A DNA stretch of 64,000 nt from Kosakonia arachidis (GTDB taxonomy: Bacteria; Pseudomonadota; Gammaproteobacteria; Enterobacterales; Enterobacteriaceae). The stretch's first letter is position 1; each line of letters begins with the position of its first letter. The notes under the pieces are model-generated. The model saw nothing but the letters and a program-made list of their open reading frames with translations. It did not search any database and was not told the DNA's origin. Made by a program: the position numbers and the translations under genes. This document shows, piece after piece, positions 32,502-43,585 of this stretch. The stretch is taken from NCBI RefSeq assembly GCF_900116535.1, contig NZ_FPAU01000008.1, positions 1 to 64,000 of the forward strand, read 5' to 3'.

Positions 32502-35045
32502 ATGAGCAAAGTCAAACTCGCTATTATCGGTAACGGCATGGTCGGCCACCGTTTTATAGAGGATCTCCTCGATAAAACCGACGCCGCTCAGTTCGATATT
32601 ACTGTCTTTTGTGAAGAGCCGCGTAAAGCCTACGACCGCGTCCATCTCTCTTCCTATTTTTCTCATCATACCGCCGAAGAGCTGTCGCTGGTGCGCGAAG
32701 GCTTTTACGAAAAACACGGTGTGAAAGTGCTGGTGGGCGAACGCGCCATCACTATCAATCGGCAGGAAAAAGTGATCCACTCCAGCGCCGGGCGCACGGT
32801 CTATTACGACAAACTGATCATGGCCACCGGCTCCTATCCCTGGATCCCGCCGATCAAAGGTTCAGAAACGCAGGACTGCTTCGTCTACCGCACCATTGAA
32901 GACCTAAACGCGATTGAAGCCTGCGCGCGTCGTAGCCGTCGTGGCGCTGTGGTCGGCGGCGGCCTGTTGGGCCTGGAAGCCGCTGGCGCGCTGAAAAACC
33001 TTGGCGTTGAAACGCATGTGATCGAATTCGCTCCGATGCTGATGGCAGAGCAGCTCGACCAGATGGGCGGTGAACAGCTAAAGCGTAAAATTGAAAGCAT
33101 GGGCGTGCGAGTGCACACCAGCAAAAACACCAAAGAGATCGTGCAGGAAGGCAGCGAGGCGCGTAAAACCATGCGCTTTGCCGACGGCAGTGAACTGGAA
33201 GTGGACTTAATCGTCTTCTCAACCGGTATTCGCCCGCGTGACAAGCTGGCGACCCAGTGTGGCCTGGAAGTGGCTCAACGTGGCGGTATCGTGATCAACG
33301 ATAACTGCCAGACCTCCGATCCGAACATCTACGCCATCGGCGAATGCGCCAACTGGAATAACCGCGTGTATGGCCTGGTCGCACCAGGTTATAAAATGGC
33401 GCAGGTTGCTGTAGACCATATTCTGGGTACACAAAACGCCTTTGAAGGCGCGGATCTCAGCGCCAAATTGAAATTGCTCGGCGTCGATGTGGGCGGTATT
33501 GGTGATGCACACGGTCGTACGCCGGGCGCACGCAGCTATGTTTATCTCGACGAAAGCAAAGAAGTCTACAAACGCCTGATCGTTAGCCCGGATAACAAAA
33601 CTCTGCTCGGTGCGGTGCTGGTGGGTGACACCAGCGATTTCGGCAACCTGCTGCAACTGGTGCTCAACGCCATCGAACTGCCAGAGAACCCGGATGCGCT
33701 GATCCTGCCTGCGCATGCGTCAAGCGGCAAACCGTCAATCGGCGTCGACAAGCTGCCAGATAGTGCGCAAATTTGTTCCTGCTTCGACGTGACCAAAGGC
33801 GCTCTGATCGCCGCCATCAATAAAGGCTGTCATACCGTTGCTGCGCTGAAAGCTGAAACCAAAGCCGGTACCGGCTGCGGTGGTTGTATCCCGCTGGTAA
33901 CGCAAGTGCTGAACGCGGAGCTGGCAAAACAGGGTATCGAAGTCACCAACAATCTGTGCGAGCACTTCGCCTACTCACGCCAGGAGTTGTATCACCTGAT
34001 TCGCGTGGAAGGGATTAAATCCTTCGACGAGTTGCTGGCGAAATACGGTAAAGGCTACGGCTGTGAAGTGTGTAAACCGACCATTGGTTCGCTGCTCGCT
34101 TCCTGCTGGAACGAGTACATCCTGAAACCGCAACATACACCGTTGCAGGAGACCAACGACAACTTCCTCGCCAACATCCAGAAAGACGGTACGTATTCGG
34201 TGATCCCGCGTTCCGCAGGCGGTGAAATCACACCGGAAGGGTTGATGGAAGTGGGCCGTATCGCCCGGGAATTCAACCTGTACACCAAAATCACCGGTTC
34301 GCAGCGTATCGGCCTGTTCGGCGCGCAAAAAGACGATCTGCCGGAAATCTGGCGACAGCTTATCAATGCGGGTTTTGAAACGGGCCACGCCTACGCCAAA
34401 GCGCTGCGCATGGCAAAAACGTGTGTCGGCTCCACTTGGTGCCGCTACGGTGTTGGCGACAGCGTTGGCTTCGGTGTTGAACTGGAGAATCGCTACAAAG
34501 GCATCCGTACTCCGCACAAAATGAAATTCGGCGTTTCCGGTTGTACCCGCGAATGTGCGGAAGCTCAGGGGAAAGATGTCGGCATTATCGCCACTGAAAA
34601 GGGCTGGAACCTCTATGTTTGTGGTAACGGAGGTATGAAACCACGCCATGCGGATCTGCTGGCTGCTGACCTCGACCGTGACACTCTGCTGCACTACCTC
34701 GATCGTTTTATGATGTTTTACATCCGTACTGCCGACAAACTAACCCGTACCGCCTCCTGGCTGGAGGGCATGGAAGGCGGCATTGAGTACCTGAAAAGCG
34801 TGATTATCGACGACAAGCTGGGCTTTGACGCACAACTGGAAGAAGAGATGACCCGCCTGCGTGAAGCGGTAATTTGCGAATGGACAGAAACCGTGAACAC
34901 ACCTGCAGCCCAGACGCGCTTCAAACACTTTATCAACAGCGATCGCCGCGACCCGAATGTGCAAGTGGTGCCGGAACGCGAACAACATCGCCCGGCAACA
35001 CCCTATGAACGTATTCCGGTCGTGTTAGTGGAGGAAAACGCATGA
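32502..35045 (+). CDS. nirB: NADH-dependent nitrite reductase large subunit NirB
   Basis: NirB reduces nitrite to ammonium with NADH in the cytoplasm. The 847-residue protein has an N-terminal FAD/NADH oxidoreductase domain (GNGMVGHRF, VGGGLLGLEAAGAL). A bfd-like [2Fe-2S] region follows around residue 425 (ICSCFDVTKG, then GTGCGGC). The siroheme/4Fe-4S sulfite reductase-like C-terminus has TCVGSTWC and SGCTREC. Its stop overlaps nirD by 4 bp. Expression is under the FNR and NarL/NarP sites just upstream; cysG downstream makes its siroheme. Confidence 0.98.
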   Translation: MSKVKLAIIGNGMVGHRFIEDLLDKTDAAQFDITVFCEEPRKAYDRVHLSSYFSHHTAEELSLVREGFYEKHGVKVLVGERAITINRQEKVIHSSAGRTVYYDKLIMATGSYPWIPPIKGSETQDCFVYRTIEDLNAIEACARRSRRGAVVGGGLLGLEAAGALKNLGVETHVIEFAPMLMAEQLDQMGGEQLKRKIESMGVRVHTSKNTKEIVQEGSEARKTMRFADGSELEVDLIVFSTGIRPRDKLATQCGLEVAQRGGIVINDNCQTSDPNIYAIGECANWNNRVYGLVAPGYKMAQVAVDHILGTQNAFEGADLSAKLKLLGVDVGGIGDAHGRTPGARSYVYLDESKEVYKRLIVSPDNKTLLGAVLVGDTSDFGNLLQLVLNAIELPENPDALILPAHASSGKPSIGVDKLPDSAQICSCFDVTKGALIAAINKGCHTVAALKAETKAGTGCGGCIPLVTQVLNAELAKQGIEVTNNLCEHFAYSRQELYHLIRVEGIKSFDELLAKYGKGYGCEVCKPTIGSLLASCWNEYILKPQHTPLQETNDNFLANIQKDGTYSVIPRSAGGEITPEGLMEVGRIAREFNLYTKITGSQRIGLFGAQKDDLPEIWRQLINAGFETGHAYAKALRMAKTCVGSTWCRYGVGDSVGFGVELENRYKGIRTPHKMKFGVSGCTRECAEAQGKDVGIIATEKGWNLYVCGNGGMKPRHADLLAADLDRDTLLHYLDRFMMFYIRTADKLTRTASWLEGMEGGIEYLKSVIIDDKLGFDAQLEEEMTRLREAVICEWTETVNTPAAQTRFKHFINSDRRDPNVQVVPEREQHRPATPYERIPVVLVEENA

Positions 35046-35368
35046 GCCAGTGGAACACTATCTGCAAAATTGATGACATTGTGCCTGCCACCGGCGTCTG
35101 CGCGCTGGTAAACGGCAAACAAGTCGCTGTTTTCCGCCCGCACCATGACGCTCAGGTTTTTGCCATCAGTAATATCGATCCCTTCTTTGAAGCCAGTGTG
35201 CTCTCACGCGGGATTATCGCCGAACATCAGGGCGATCTGTGGGTGGCAAGTCCGCTGAAAAAACAGCGTTTCCGCCTGCGTGATGGCCTGTGTATGGAGG
35301 ATGAAAGCCGTTCTGTTGCGCATTTCGATGTGCGAGTAAAAGAGGGCGAAGTCCAGATCAAAGCCTGA
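35042..35368 (+). CDS. nirD: Nitrite reductase small subunit NirD
   Basis: NirD is the small partner of NirB and has a Rieske-like fold. The 108-residue protein lacks the paired CxH and CxxH ligands of a true Rieske cluster, as the E. coli protein does. ATGA overlap with nirB shows coupling. In E. coli nirC follows; here the next gene is cysG, after a 106-bp gap holding a hairpin. Confidence 0.96.
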   Translation: MSQWNTICKIDDIVPATGVCALVNGKQVAVFRPHHDAQVFAISNIDPFFEASVLSRGIIAEHQGDLWVASPLKKQRFRLRDGLCMEDESRSVAHFDVRVKEGEVQIKA

Positions 35369-35374
35369 CTCCCC

Positions 35375-35397
35375 AGCGGGAGTGCAACGCTCCCGCT
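35375..35397 (+). terminator. Hairpin between nirD and cysG
   Basis: AGCGGGAG and CTCCCGCT form a perfect 8-bp stem with a 7-nt loop, 7 bp after the nirD stop. The tail TTCTTC is only partly T-rich, so it may be a leaky terminator that lets some nir transcripts reach cysG. Confidence 0.6.
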
Positions 35398-35411
35398 TCT
35401 TCAAGATTCCC

Positions 35412-35442
35412 TTAACTTCCGCAGTTCTCTTGCTGGTATGCT
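35412..35442 (+). promoter_or_regulatory. Candidate cysG promoter
   Basis: An extended -10, TGG-TATGCT (35434-35442), lies about 33 bp before the cysG GTG. A TTAACT candidate -35 (35412-35417) is 19 bp upstream, longer than ideal. In E. coli cysG has its own constitutive promoter upstream of the gene, within nirC. If nirC is gone, a promoter here would keep siroheme synthesis independent of anaerobic induction. Confidence 0.4.
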
Positions 35443-35474
35443 ACGTCGAACAACAACAATACCGAGGTAATGTC

Positions 35475-36839
35475 GTGGATCATTTGCCCATTTTCTGTCA
35501 ATTACGCGATCGCGCATGCCTGCTGGTTGGCGGCGGCGATGTCGCCGAACGCAAAGCCCGGCTGCTGATGGATGCGGGTGCCAGACTGACCGTTAACGCA
35601 CTCACGTTTACGCCACAGTTTACCGTCTGGGAGGCAGAAGGCATGCTGACACTGGTGGAAGGCGCATTCGAAGAGACGATGCTTGACGAATGTTGGCTGG
35701 CGATCGCCGCCACGGATAATGAAGCCGTTAACCAGCAGGTGAGCTCTGCGGCTGAAGCGCGTCGCATCTTCTGTAATGTGGTCGATGCTCCCACACAGGC
35801 GAGTTTTATCATGCCGTCAATTATTGACCGCTCACCGCTGATGGTGGCCGTCTCCTCCGGCGGCACTTCACCTGTACTGGCACGGTTACTGCGTGAGAAG
35901 CTGGAATCGCTGCTGCCGCAACATCTCGGACATGTTGCACACTTTGCTGGCAAGCTACGTAGCCGTGTAAAGTGCCAGTTCGCCAGCATCGGCGAACGCC
36001 GCCGTTTCTGGGAAAAACTGTTTGTTAACGATCGTCTGGCGCAATCTCTGGCGAACCAGAATAGTGCTGCGGTAGAGAAAATCACCGAACAGCTACTGGC
36101 CGAACCGCTGGATAACCGGGGCGAAGTGGTGCTGGTGGGCGCGGGCCCTGGCGATGCCGGATTACTGACGTTGAAAGGTTTGCAGCAGATCCAGCAGGCC
36201 GATGTGGTGGTCTACGATCGTCTGGTTTCTGATGAGATCATGAATCTGGTGCGCCGCGATGCAGATCGTATCTTTGTCGGCAAACGCGCAGGTTACCACT
36301 GCGTGCCGCAGGAAGAGATCAACCAGATCCTGCTGCGCGAAGCGCAGAGTGGCAAACGCGTTGTGCGTCTGAAGGGCGGCGATCCGTTCATTTTCGGCCG
36401 CGGCGGCGAAGAGTTGGAAACGCTGTGCCATGCAGGAATTCCCTTCTCTGTTGTGCCAGGGATTACCGCAGCATCAGGCTGTTCGGCCTATTCAGGCATC
36501 CCTCTGACCCACCGCGATTATGCACAGAGCGTACGGCTGGTAACGGGCCATCTGAAAACTGGCAGTGAGCTGGACTGGGCCAACCTGGCGGCAGAAAAAC
36601 AGACTCTGGTGTTTTATATGGGCTTAAATCAGGCCACTACCATTCAGGCGCAGCTCATTGAGCACGGTATGCAGGCCGATATGCCGGTCGCGCTGGTAGA
36701 GAACGGAACCGCGGTACAGCAGCGAGTGGTGAGCGGTGATTTATCGCAACTCGGCGAACTGGCACAGCGGGTGGAAAGCCCGGCGCTAATTATTGTGGGT
36801 CGCGTCGTGGCGCTACGCGATAAGCTGAAGTGGTTTTGA
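35475..36839 (+). CDS. cysG: Siroheme synthase CysG
   Basis: CysG converts uroporphyrinogen III to siroheme through methylation, oxidation and iron insertion. The 454-residue protein has the N-terminal dehydrogenase/ferrochelatase module ([29 protein letters not shown]). The C-terminal SAM methyltransferase module has [14 protein letters not shown] and [11 protein letters not shown]. The start is a GTG at 35475, 7 bp after a GAGG site and matching the family's MDHLPIF start. An upstream in-frame ATG would add 31 residues without homology. It supplies siroheme for NirB and sulfite reductase. Confidence 0.96.
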   Translation: MDHLPIFCQLRDRACLLVGGGDVAERKARLLMDAGARLTVNALTFTPQFTVWEAEGMLTLVEGAFEETMLDECWLAIAATDNEAVNQQVSSAAEARRIFCNVVDAPTQASFIMPSIIDRSPLMVAVSSGGTSPVLARLLREKLESLLPQHLGHVAHFAGKLRSRVKCQFASIGERRRFWEKLFVNDRLAQSLANQNSAAVEKITEQLLAEPLDNRGEVVLVGAGPGDAGLLTLKGLQQIQQADVVVYDRLVSDEIMNLVRRDADRIFVGKRAGYHCVPQEEINQILLREAQSGKRVVRLKGGDPFIFGRGGEELETLCHAGIPFSVVPGITAASGCSAYSGIPLTHRDYAQSVRLVTGHLKTGSELDWANLAAEKQTLVFYMGLNQATTIQAQLIEHGMQADMPVALVENGTAVQQRVVSGDLSQLGELAQRVESPALIIVGRVVALRDKLKWF

Positions 36840-36844
36840 CATCA

Positions 36845-36877
36845 ATTGCCGGATGGCGGCTTCGCTCATCCGGCAAT
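36845..36877. repeat. REP element between cysG and trpS
   Basis: ATTGCCGGATG and CATCCGGCAAT form an 11-bp perfect stem around GCGGCTTCGCT, the standard REP arrangement. It lies in the 44-bp gap between convergent cysG and trpS and may protect both mRNA 3' ends or stop both transcripts. E. coli K-12 carries the frl and yhf genes in this interval. Confidence 0.85.
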
Positions 36878-36883
36878 CATCAA

Positions 36884-37888
36884 TTACGGTTTAGCGACAA
36901 AGCCAATCGCTTCGTAGACTTTTTTCAGCGTTTCAGAGGCGCGCGCACTGGCCTTCTCAGCACCCTCTTTCATCACCTTCTGCAGGAAAGCTTCGTCATT
37001 GCGGTAGCGATGATAACGCTCCTGCAACTCGGTCAGCATGCCGGCAACCGCTTCCGCCACTTCGCCTTTCAGATGGCCGTACATTTTGCCCTCAAAGTGC
37101 TGTTCCAGTTCCGGAATACTCTGGCCGGTAACGGCAGAGAGAATATCCAGCAGGTTGGAGACGCCCGCTTTGTTGGCGATATCATAACGCACAACAGGTG
37201 GCTCGTCGGAATCGGTCACCGCGCGTTTGATCTTCTTCACCACGGATTTCGGATCTTCCAGCAGGCCAATCACGTTGTTACGGTTATCGTCCGATTTGGA
37301 CATTTTCTTCGTCGGCTCCAGCAGCGACATCACGCGCGCACCGGATTTCGGAATGAACGGCTCCGGCACCTTAAAGATATCGCCGTAGATCGCGTTAAAA
37401 CGCTGGGCAATATCGCGGCTCAGTTCCAGATGCTGCTTCTGATCTTCCCCAACCGGCACCTGAGTAGTCTGATACAACAAAATATCTGCCGCCATCAGTA
37501 CAGGATAATCAAACAGACCGGCGTTGATGTTTTCCGCATAGCGAGCGGATTTGTCTTTGAACTGCGTCATACGGCTTAGCTCACCAAAATAGGTGTAGCA
37601 ATTCAGTGCCCAGCCCAACTGGGCATGTTCAGTCACATGCGACTGAACGAAAATGATACTTTTCTGCGGATCAATACCACAGGCCAGATACAGCGCCAGC
37701 GTATCCAGCGTCGCTTTACGTAGCGCCTGCGGGTCCTGCCGCACGGTAATCGCGTGCTGGTCAACGATGCAATAGATACAGTGATAGTCATCCTGCATGT
37801 TTACCCACTGACGCAGCGCACCCATATAGTTGCCAATGGTTAGTTCACCTGAGGGCTGTGCGCCACTAAAGACGATGGGCTTAGTCAT
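36884..37888 (-). CDS. trpS: Tryptophanyl-tRNA synthetase
   Basis: TrpS charges tRNA-Trp. The 334-residue class I enzyme has [14 protein letters not shown] (the HIGH-type motif, TIGN) near residue 12 and KMSKS near residue 195. Its start overlaps the gph stop by 8 bp. It is last in the aroK-aroB-damX-dam-rpe-gph-trpS series. Confidence 0.98.
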   Translation of the reverse strand: MTKPIVFSGAQPSGELTIGNYMGALRQWVNMQDDYHCIYCIVDQHAITVRQDPQALRKATLDTLALYLACGIDPQKSIIFVQSHVTEHAQLGWALNCYTYFGELSRMTQFKDKSARYAENINAGLFDYPVLMAADILLYQTTQVPVGEDQKQHLELSRDIAQRFNAIYGDIFKVPEPFIPKSGARVMSLLEPTKKMSKSDDNRNNVIGLLEDPKSVVKKIKRAVTDSDEPPVVRYDIANKAGVSNLLDILSAVTGQSIPELEQHFEGKMYGHLKGEVAEAVAGMLTELQERYHRYRNDEAFLQKVMKEGAEKASARASETLKKVYEAIGFVAKP

Positions 37889-38639
37889 TTTTCATTTCCT
37901 GATGTTCAATATGCGAAAGCCCAAATGCGGGCAGTAAGTCCTTAAAGTGATCAAAGACGAGGTCTGGTTCGCTCAGGGTGATCGCTTCGCCGTAGTTATA
38001 ACCGTATGTCAGGCCCACAGAAACGCTGCCTGCCGCTTTCGCAGCCAGGATATCGTTACGCGAATCACCCACGAAAAGTAGCTCGTGAGGCTGAATATTG
38101 AGCTTTTTACACACCAGAAGCAACGGTTCCGCGTGCGGCTTTTTGTTCACCACATCATCGCCACCGACGACAAAAGAGAACAATTGTGCGATATCAAGCG
38201 CTTCCAGCAGCGGAGCGACAAACGGCGTCGGTTTGTTGGTTACCAGCGCCAGCGGCAGGCCTTTAGCGTGCAGCGTTGCCAGGGTATCAGCCACATCTGG
38301 GAACAGAAAACTGCCTTCTTCCACCGTCTCTGCGTAATAACGGTTAAACAGCTTGCGCAGCATGCGAATCTGCTCTTCCTGCGGAACATGATCTTCAATG
38401 TCTGGCTTGCCCTGCGCCGCACGCTGAATAGCACGCTCCTGTCGCGACCAGTTGAATGCACGCTCCATCAACACATCCGCGCCGTTGCCAATCCAGGTCA
38501 CCACGCGAGCTTCACCGGCTTGAGGGAGTTCCAGCGCATACAGTGCGCTGTCTACGGCGGCCGTCAACCCCGGCGCGCTATCCACCAGCGTACCATCCAG
38601 ATCGAACGCCACACCTTGAATTGACTGCAATTTATCCAT
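37881..38639 (-). CDS. gph: Phosphoglycolate phosphatase Gph
   Basis: Gph hydrolyses 2-phosphoglycolate, for example that released in DNA repair. The 252-residue HAD enzyme has [13 protein letters not shown] (nucleophile Asp near residue 13), VTNKP, and [16 protein letters not shown]. It overlaps both rpe and trpS by 8 bp, so the three are coupled. Confidence 0.96.
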   Translation of the reverse strand: MDKLQSIQGVAFDLDGTLVDSAPGLTAAVDSALYALELPQAGEARVVTWIGNGADVLMERAFNWSRQERAIQRAAQGKPDIEDHVPQEEQIRMLRKLFNRYYAETVEEGSFLFPDVADTLATLHAKGLPLALVTNKPTPFVAPLLEALDIAQLFSFVVGGDDVVNKKPHAEPLLLVCKKLNIQPHELLFVGDSRNDILAAKAAGSVSVGLTYGYNYGEAITLSEPDLVFDHFKDLLPAFGLSHIEHQEMKND

Positions 38640-39309
38640 GACTTACCTTTGCCAGTTCGCTACGCATCTCATCAATAACCTGTTTGTAATCCGGCTTATC
38701 AAAAATCGCTGAACCTGCCACGAACATATCCGCGCCAGCAGCGGCAATCTCGCCGATGTTGCTGGCTTTAACCCCACCATCGACTTCCAGACGAATATCA
38801 AAACCGGAATCATCAATGCGGCGGCGAACTTCGCGCAGTTTATCCAGCGTATGAGGAATAAAGGATTGACCACCAAAACCGGGGTTCACCGACATCAGCA
38901 GGATCACATCCAGCTTGTCCATCACATAGTCCAGATAGCTAAGCGGCGTTGCTGGGTTAAACACCAGCCCCGCTTTACAACCCTGTTCTTTAATCAGTTG
39001 CAGCGTACGGTCAACATGCTCGGAAGCCTCGGGATGAAATGTAATAATGCTCGCACCTGCAGCCGCGAAATCCGGCACCAGGCGGTCAACCGGTTTCACC
39101 ATCAAATGCACGTCAATAGGCGCGGTGATGCCGTAGTTACGCAGCGCTTTAAGCACCATCGGCCCGATAGTCAGATTCGGTACGTAATGGTTGTCCATCA
39201 CATCGAAGTGGACAACGTCGCCACCGGCGGCCAGCGCGTTGGCAGTGTCTTCGCCCAGGCGAGCAAAGTCAGCCGATAAAATCGAAGGGGCAATCAAATA
39301 CTGTTTCAT
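38632..39309 (-). CDS. rpe: Ribulose-5-phosphate 3-epimerase
   Basis: Rpe interconverts ribulose-5-P and xylulose-5-P in the pentose phosphate pathway. The 225-residue TIM barrel has [17 protein letters not shown] and [14 protein letters not shown], and ends with [10 protein letters not shown] and the phosphate loop [12 protein letters not shown]. The start [11 protein letters not shown] follows an AGGAG site; a longer frame reaches into dam without homology. It is 47 bp after dam. Confidence 0.97.
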   Translation of the reverse strand: MKQYLIAPSILSADFARLGEDTANALAAGGDVVHFDVMDNHYVPNLTIGPMVLKALRNYGITAPIDVHLMVKPVDRLVPDFAAAGASIITFHPEASEHVDRTLQLIKEQGCKAGLVFNPATPLSYLDYVMDKLDVILLMSVNPGFGGQSFIPHTLDKLREVRRRIDDSGFDIRLEVDGGVKASNIGEIAAAGADMFVAGSAIFDKPDYKQVIDEMRSELAKVSHG

Positions 39310-39356
39310 CCGCATCTCCTTTAGAAAATAGGGCCTGGCAACGCGGCGAAAGCGGG

Positions 39357-40178
39357 TTAAAGTGTCGCCGGGCAATAAAGCGCCAGCAATTCATCCACCT
39401 TTTTACGTGTGCCACCGTTACTACTGATACTGCGGCGCACTTTCACCACATGCAATTTTGCTTGATGATACCACTCACGCGTCAACGCAGTGTCGTGGTT
39501 GGAAATCAATACCGGAATTCGGTTCTGCACCAGGTTCTCGGCAATGCTGGCCAGGTTCGCCTGATGTTCAAGACCGAAACTGTTTGTGTGGTACGCCGTA
39601 AAGTTTGCCGTTGCAGAAAGCGGGGCATAAGGCGGATCGCAGTAGACGACTGAATTCGCGTCAGCGCGCGCCATGCTGTCGGCGTAGGATTCGCAGTAAA
39701 AAAAAGCACTCTGCGCTTTCTCCGCGAATTGATACAACTCCGCTTCCGGAAAATAGGGTTTTTTATAGCGACCGAACGGCACATTAAATTCGCCGCGCAG
39801 ATTATAACGGCACAGACCGTTATAACCATGTCGATTGAGGTACAAAAACAGCAGTGCTCTCCGGAACGGATCCTGGCACTGGTTAAATTCCTCGCGCAAC
39901 TGATAGTAAATCACCGACTGATTCGTCGCAGGCATGAACAATTCCCGCGCATGCTGAACATACTCATCAGGACGGTTTTTAACGATGTTATAGAGGCTAA
40001 TCAAATCGCTGTTGATATCAGCGAGGATATAGCGGGGGAACGAGGTGTTAAGAAACACCGAACCCGCGCCGACAAACGGCTCGATCAGGCATTCACCCTT
40101 TGGCAGATATCTTTCGATATCTTCCAGCAGGGGGTATTTCCCCCCTGCCCATTTCAAAAAAGCGCGATTTTTTTTCAT
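39357..40178 (-). CDS. dam: DNA adenine methylase Dam
   Basis: Dam methylates adenine in GATC and guides mismatch repair, SeqA and phase variation. The 273-residue protein has the SAM motif [12 protein letters not shown] near residue 10 and the catalytic DPPY in [12 protein letters not shown]. coli Dam has 278 residues; the C-terminal end here is slightly shorter ([10 protein letters not shown]). It follows damX by 67 bp and precedes rpe. Confidence 0.98.
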   Translation of the reverse strand: MKKNRAFLKWAGGKYPLLEDIERYLPKGECLIEPFVGAGSVFLNTSFPRYILADINSDLISLYNIVKNRPDEYVQHARELFMPATNQSVIYYQLREEFNQCQDPFRRALLFLYLNRHGYNGLCRYNLRGEFNVPFGRYKKPYFPEAELYQFAEKAQSAFFYCESYADSMARADANSVVYCDPPYAPLSATANFTAYHTNSFGLEHQANLASIAENLVQNRIPVLISNHDTALTREWYHQAKLHVVKVRRSISSNGGTRKKVDELLALYCPATL

Positions 40179-40245
40179 GCTGACTGATTACTTACACTCT
40201 CTCCGGCTGTGGAGAAAGCTCCGACAGCATATTGCGCTTTAAACA

Positions 40246-41544
40246 TTACTTCAGATCAGCCTGAACCTGATGCAGAGGCTTGGCCCAAGGGTTTTTCGCC
40301 TGCACATCAGCGGGAAGCGTAGCAACTGCACGTTTTGCATCATCTTTTGATGCATACACGCCGCTTACCAGCACATACCATGGCTGGCCGTTACGCGTCG
40401 TCTGATAAACCACGAAATTTTTCAGATTTTCTTTCTTCGCCCACGAATTCAGGTTGCTGTAATTCGAGGAACTGCTCAGTTGCAGCGTGTAGTGGCTACC
40501 CGGAGCCGATTTCAGCTCGCCTACATTCCCGGTTGAGACTGTGCCGCTTGCTGCAGGTGCAGCAGTGGCAGCCGGCGCGGCAGCCGGCGCGGCAGCCTTA
40601 GGCTGTTGTACAGGCGCAGCAGTCGCGGACGTTGTCGTTGTCACGGGTGCTTTCACCGGAGCGGCTACCGCAGTTTCAGTGCGTTTTGGCGGCAGGGAAA
40701 CCGGTTTTGACTCGGCTTTCGCGATCGGCGCTTTAACGATCGGTTTTGGCTCGATCACCATCTGTTTACGCTCAGGATGCGTTGCAGCCGCATGACTCTC
40801 TGTCGTCTGTCGAGCATTGCCGTTATGCACCGGCGCGACTGTTGCAGGTTCTGTTGGCAACGTAGAGCTTACCGCATTGTCAATCTGCGACTGGTTTTGC
40901 GGCTGCGACAGCGCGGTGTTCAGATCTCCCTGAACTTCCACTCGTTGCTGACCAGCAGGCGTTGCAGGCGATTCCCCCTGGGATGGTGTCGAGGAGATTG
41001 GCGGTAAGGTAACATCCTGCGGCGCGGGTGCATTGCCAGCAGGTTGCTGGGCAGGCAACGTGCCAGTAGCGGGCTGCGCGTTATTCGCCTGGTTACCGGA
41101 TGCGGGACTGCCCGCATTGCTATTGTTACCGGAGAGATCGATAGTCTTCTCTGCCGGAGCATTCTGTTGATTTGCCGTGGAAGGTGCAGGGGATTTTAAC
41201 GCAGAACCGATACCGATAATGAGCAGCAGTAGCACCAGAATGCCAATGCCCATCATCATGTACTGGCGCGAAGCAGGTTTAGCGGCAGCCGCTTTCTTAC
41301 GCTTGCGCGGGCGACGTTCTTCACGCTCTTCGTCCAGAGCATCGTCTTCTTCGTCATAACCTTCTTCTTCACGCTCATCACGCGCCCGGCGGGAACGAGA
41401 AGGACGGCGGTCGTCGGTATCGAGATCAACATCATCAAAATTGATCTGCGGTTCATCGACACGATCAGAAGATTGACGAGAACGACCAGTACGACGATCG
41501 CTGGGATCGGTTTTCAGTTCGTCTTCTGGTTTGTATTCATCCAT
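40246..41544 (-). CDS. damX: Cell division protein DamX
   Basis: DamX is an inner-membrane SPOR protein at the division septum. The 432-residue protein has an acidic and basic cytoplasmic N-terminus (1-90) and one membrane segment at about 95-115 ([18 protein letters not shown]). A long Pro/Ala/Gln-rich periplasmic linker follows, and the C-terminus is a SPOR domain (about 350-430, [14 protein letters not shown] to end) that binds denuded glycan. It is in the aroK-aroB-damX-dam operon. Confidence 0.95.
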   Translation of the reverse strand: MDEYKPEDELKTDPSDRRTGRSRQSSDRVDEPQINFDDVDLDTDDRRPSRSRRARDEREEEGYDEEDDALDEEREERRPRKRKKAAAAKPASRQYMMMGIGILVLLLLIIGIGSALKSPAPSTANQQNAPAEKTIDLSGNNSNAGSPASGNQANNAQPATGTLPAQQPAGNAPAPQDVTLPPISSTPSQGESPATPAGQQRVEVQGDLNTALSQPQNQSQIDNAVSSTLPTEPATVAPVHNGNARQTTESHAAATHPERKQMVIEPKPIVKAPIAKAESKPVSLPPKRTETAVAAPVKAPVTTTTSATAAPVQQPKAAAPAAAPAATAAPAASGTVSTGNVGELKSAPGSHYTLQLSSSSNYSNLNSWAKKENLKNFVVYQTTRNGQPWYVLVSGVYASKDDAKRAVATLPADVQAKNPWAKPLHQVQADLK

Positions 41545-41632
41545 TTAACACCCCACACAAAGGCGTATGCCACGACATGCATAGCGCCCGAAGTTAAACG
41601 TCACACAACAGGTGACCAGACCTTTCTAATAG

Positions 41633-42721
41633 TTACGCCTGCTGGCAATCAGTAATAGCGCCAAGTACTACTTCGTGCGACACTCCGCCGCGAACTTCAC
41701 TCTTCCCTATGGCTAACGGGAGCACTAAGCGCATTTCCCCCGCCAGCACTTTTTTATCGCGCATCATATGTGGCAGATAGGCTTCAGCCGTCATTTCATG
41801 CGGCCCCCTCACTGGCAGACCAGCACGCTTGAGCAGCGTCTTGATACGCTGTGTTTCTGCGTAACTGAACTGGCCAAGACGCTCAGAAACATGTGCCGCC
41901 ATCACCATGCCAGCCGCGACAGCTTCGCCATGTAGCCAGTTACCGTAGCCCATTTCCGCTTCAATAGCATGGCCGAAGGTATGCCCCAGATTCAGTAAAG
42001 CACGTAAGCCAGTTTCCCGTTCATCGGCAGCAACAACTTCGGCTTTAAGCTCACAACAACGCCGGATGCAGTATGCCATCGCAGGGCCATCGAGACGCAG
42101 AAGCGCATCTATATGCTGTTCCAGCCAGTCAAAGAACTCACCATCAAGAATAATGCCGTATTTGATCACTTCCGCGAGACCGGAAGAGAGTTCGCGAACG
42201 GGAAGGGTTGCAAGGCAATCAAGGTCAACAACAACAGACGCAGGCTGGTAGAAGGCGCCGATCATGTTTTTGCCAAGGGGGTGATTTACCGCCGTTTTAC
42301 CGCCAACGGAGGAATCAACCTGAGACAGAAGTGTGGTTGGAACCTGAATAAAGCGTACACCGCGCTGATAGCTGGCCGCAGCAAAACCGGTTAAATCACC
42401 GATGACGCCACCGCCCAAAGCAACCAGCGTCGTGTCACGCCCGTGTGGTTTTTGCAACAAAGCAGTAAATACGGTATCCATCACCGCCAGGCTTTTGTAT
42501 TGCTCACCGTCGGGAAGAATCACGCTATCGACCTTCACGCCAGACCGTTCAAGAACGTGGCGAACCTTATCAAGATAGATCGGAGCCAGTGTTTCATTAG
42601 TGACCAGCATAACCTGATCACCAGACTTCAAAGGCGAGAAGGAAGCTGGATCGTTAAACAAACCAGCCGCGATGGTGATAGGGTAACTACGTTCCCCAAG
42701 AGTGACTGTGATCCTCTCCAT
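41633..42721 (-). CDS. aroB: 3-Dehydroquinate synthase AroB
   Basis: AroB makes 3-dehydroquinate from DAHP, the second step of the shikimate pathway. The 362-residue enzyme has the NAD region [15 protein letters not shown], the phosphate-binding [17 protein letters not shown], and the metal ligands in HTFGHAIE and LHGEAVAAG. It is 55 bp after aroK. Confidence 0.98.
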   Translation of the reverse strand: MERITVTLGERSYPITIAAGLFNDPASFSPLKSGDQVMLVTNETLAPIYLDKVRHVLERSGVKVDSVILPDGEQYKSLAVMDTVFTALLQKPHGRDTTLVALGGGVIGDLTGFAAASYQRGVRFIQVPTTLLSQVDSSVGGKTAVNHPLGKNMIGAFYQPASVVVDLDCLATLPVRELSSGLAEVIKYGIILDGEFFDWLEQHIDALLRLDGPAMAYCIRRCCELKAEVVAADERETGLRALLNLGHTFGHAIEAEMGYGNWLHGEAVAAGMVMAAHVSERLGQFSYAETQRIKTLLKRAGLPVRGPHEMTAEAYLPHMMRDKKVLAGEMRLVLPLAIGKSEVRGGVSHEVVLGAITDCQQA

Positions 42722-42776
42722 GACGCGACATCCACCTTAGTTGCTTAAACCCGCAGGCCTGTGTATTAAGTCAGAA

Positions 42777-43298
42777 TTAGTTGCTTTCCAGCATATGAAT
42801 AATCTGGTTTGCGACCACTTTAGCGCTCTGGTCGTCAGTACGAACGGTCACGTCTGCAATTTCTTCGTACAAAGGATTACGTTCGTCAGCCAGCGCCTCC
42901 AGTACTTCACGCGGTGGTGCGTCCACCTGGAGAAGCGGGCGTTTTTTATCACGTTGAGTACGAGCCAACTGCTTTTCGATCGTGGTTTCCAGATACACCA
43001 CTACTCCACGGGCGGAGAGACGATTACGGGTTTCGCGAGATTTCACAGAACCACCGCCAGTCGCCAGAACGATGCCCTGTTTTTCCGTCAGCTCATTGAT
43101 GATTTTTTCTTCGCGATCGCGGAAGCCTTCTTCACCTTCAACATCGAAGACCCAGCCCACATCAGCTCCGGTTCGTTTCTCAATCTCTTGATCAGAATCG
43201 TAAAATTCCATATTGAGTTGTTGAGCTAACTGACGCCCAATAGTGCTTTTGCCGGCACCCATAGGCCCAACCAGAAAGATATTGCGTTTCTCTGCCAT
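42777..43298 (-). CDS. aroK: Shikimate kinase I AroK
   Basis: AroK phosphorylates shikimate. The 173-residue P-loop kinase has Walker [12 protein letters not shown] at residues 11-21, [11 protein letters not shown] for shikimate binding, and GGGSV near residue 80. It heads the long operon to trpS. The 287-bp gap upstream to hofQ should hold its promoter; I could not name specific boxes. Confidence 0.98.
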   Translation of the reverse strand: MAEKRNIFLVGPMGAGKSTIGRQLAQQLNMEFYDSDQEIEKRTGADVGWVFDVEGEEGFRDREEKIINELTEKQGIVLATGGGSVKSRETRNRLSARGVVVYLETTIEKQLARTQRDKKRPLLQVDAPPREVLEALADERNPLYEEIADVTVRTDDQSAKVVANQIIHMLESN

Positions 43299-43585
43299 TT
43301 TTTCGGTACTACTAAGACTATTCGTTGATGATAAACCCGCTTCGCAGATACCTAGCGTAGCAGGACATGAACTGAAACCTCATATGCGATAGTGCGAGAG
43401 TCAGATCGAAAATTATCTCAGTACTCCGGCTTGTTTGGCAACTGAATAAACACGTTATCCTTCATGCTGCTTGCTATACGACGGAGACCACTGACGCTCA
43501 AATCGGTACTCCTTGTAAGCTAAATCATCTCTCACGTCAAACACCTGAACCAAGTTCCTAAGAAAAAGGGGGGGTTACAGCAGGT

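Noticed and set aside
35382-35474. An upstream in-frame extension of cysG starting at an ATG
   Set aside because: The extra 31 residues overlap the nirD-cysG hairpin and lack homology. The GTG at 35475 has a good ribosome site and matches the conserved N-terminus.
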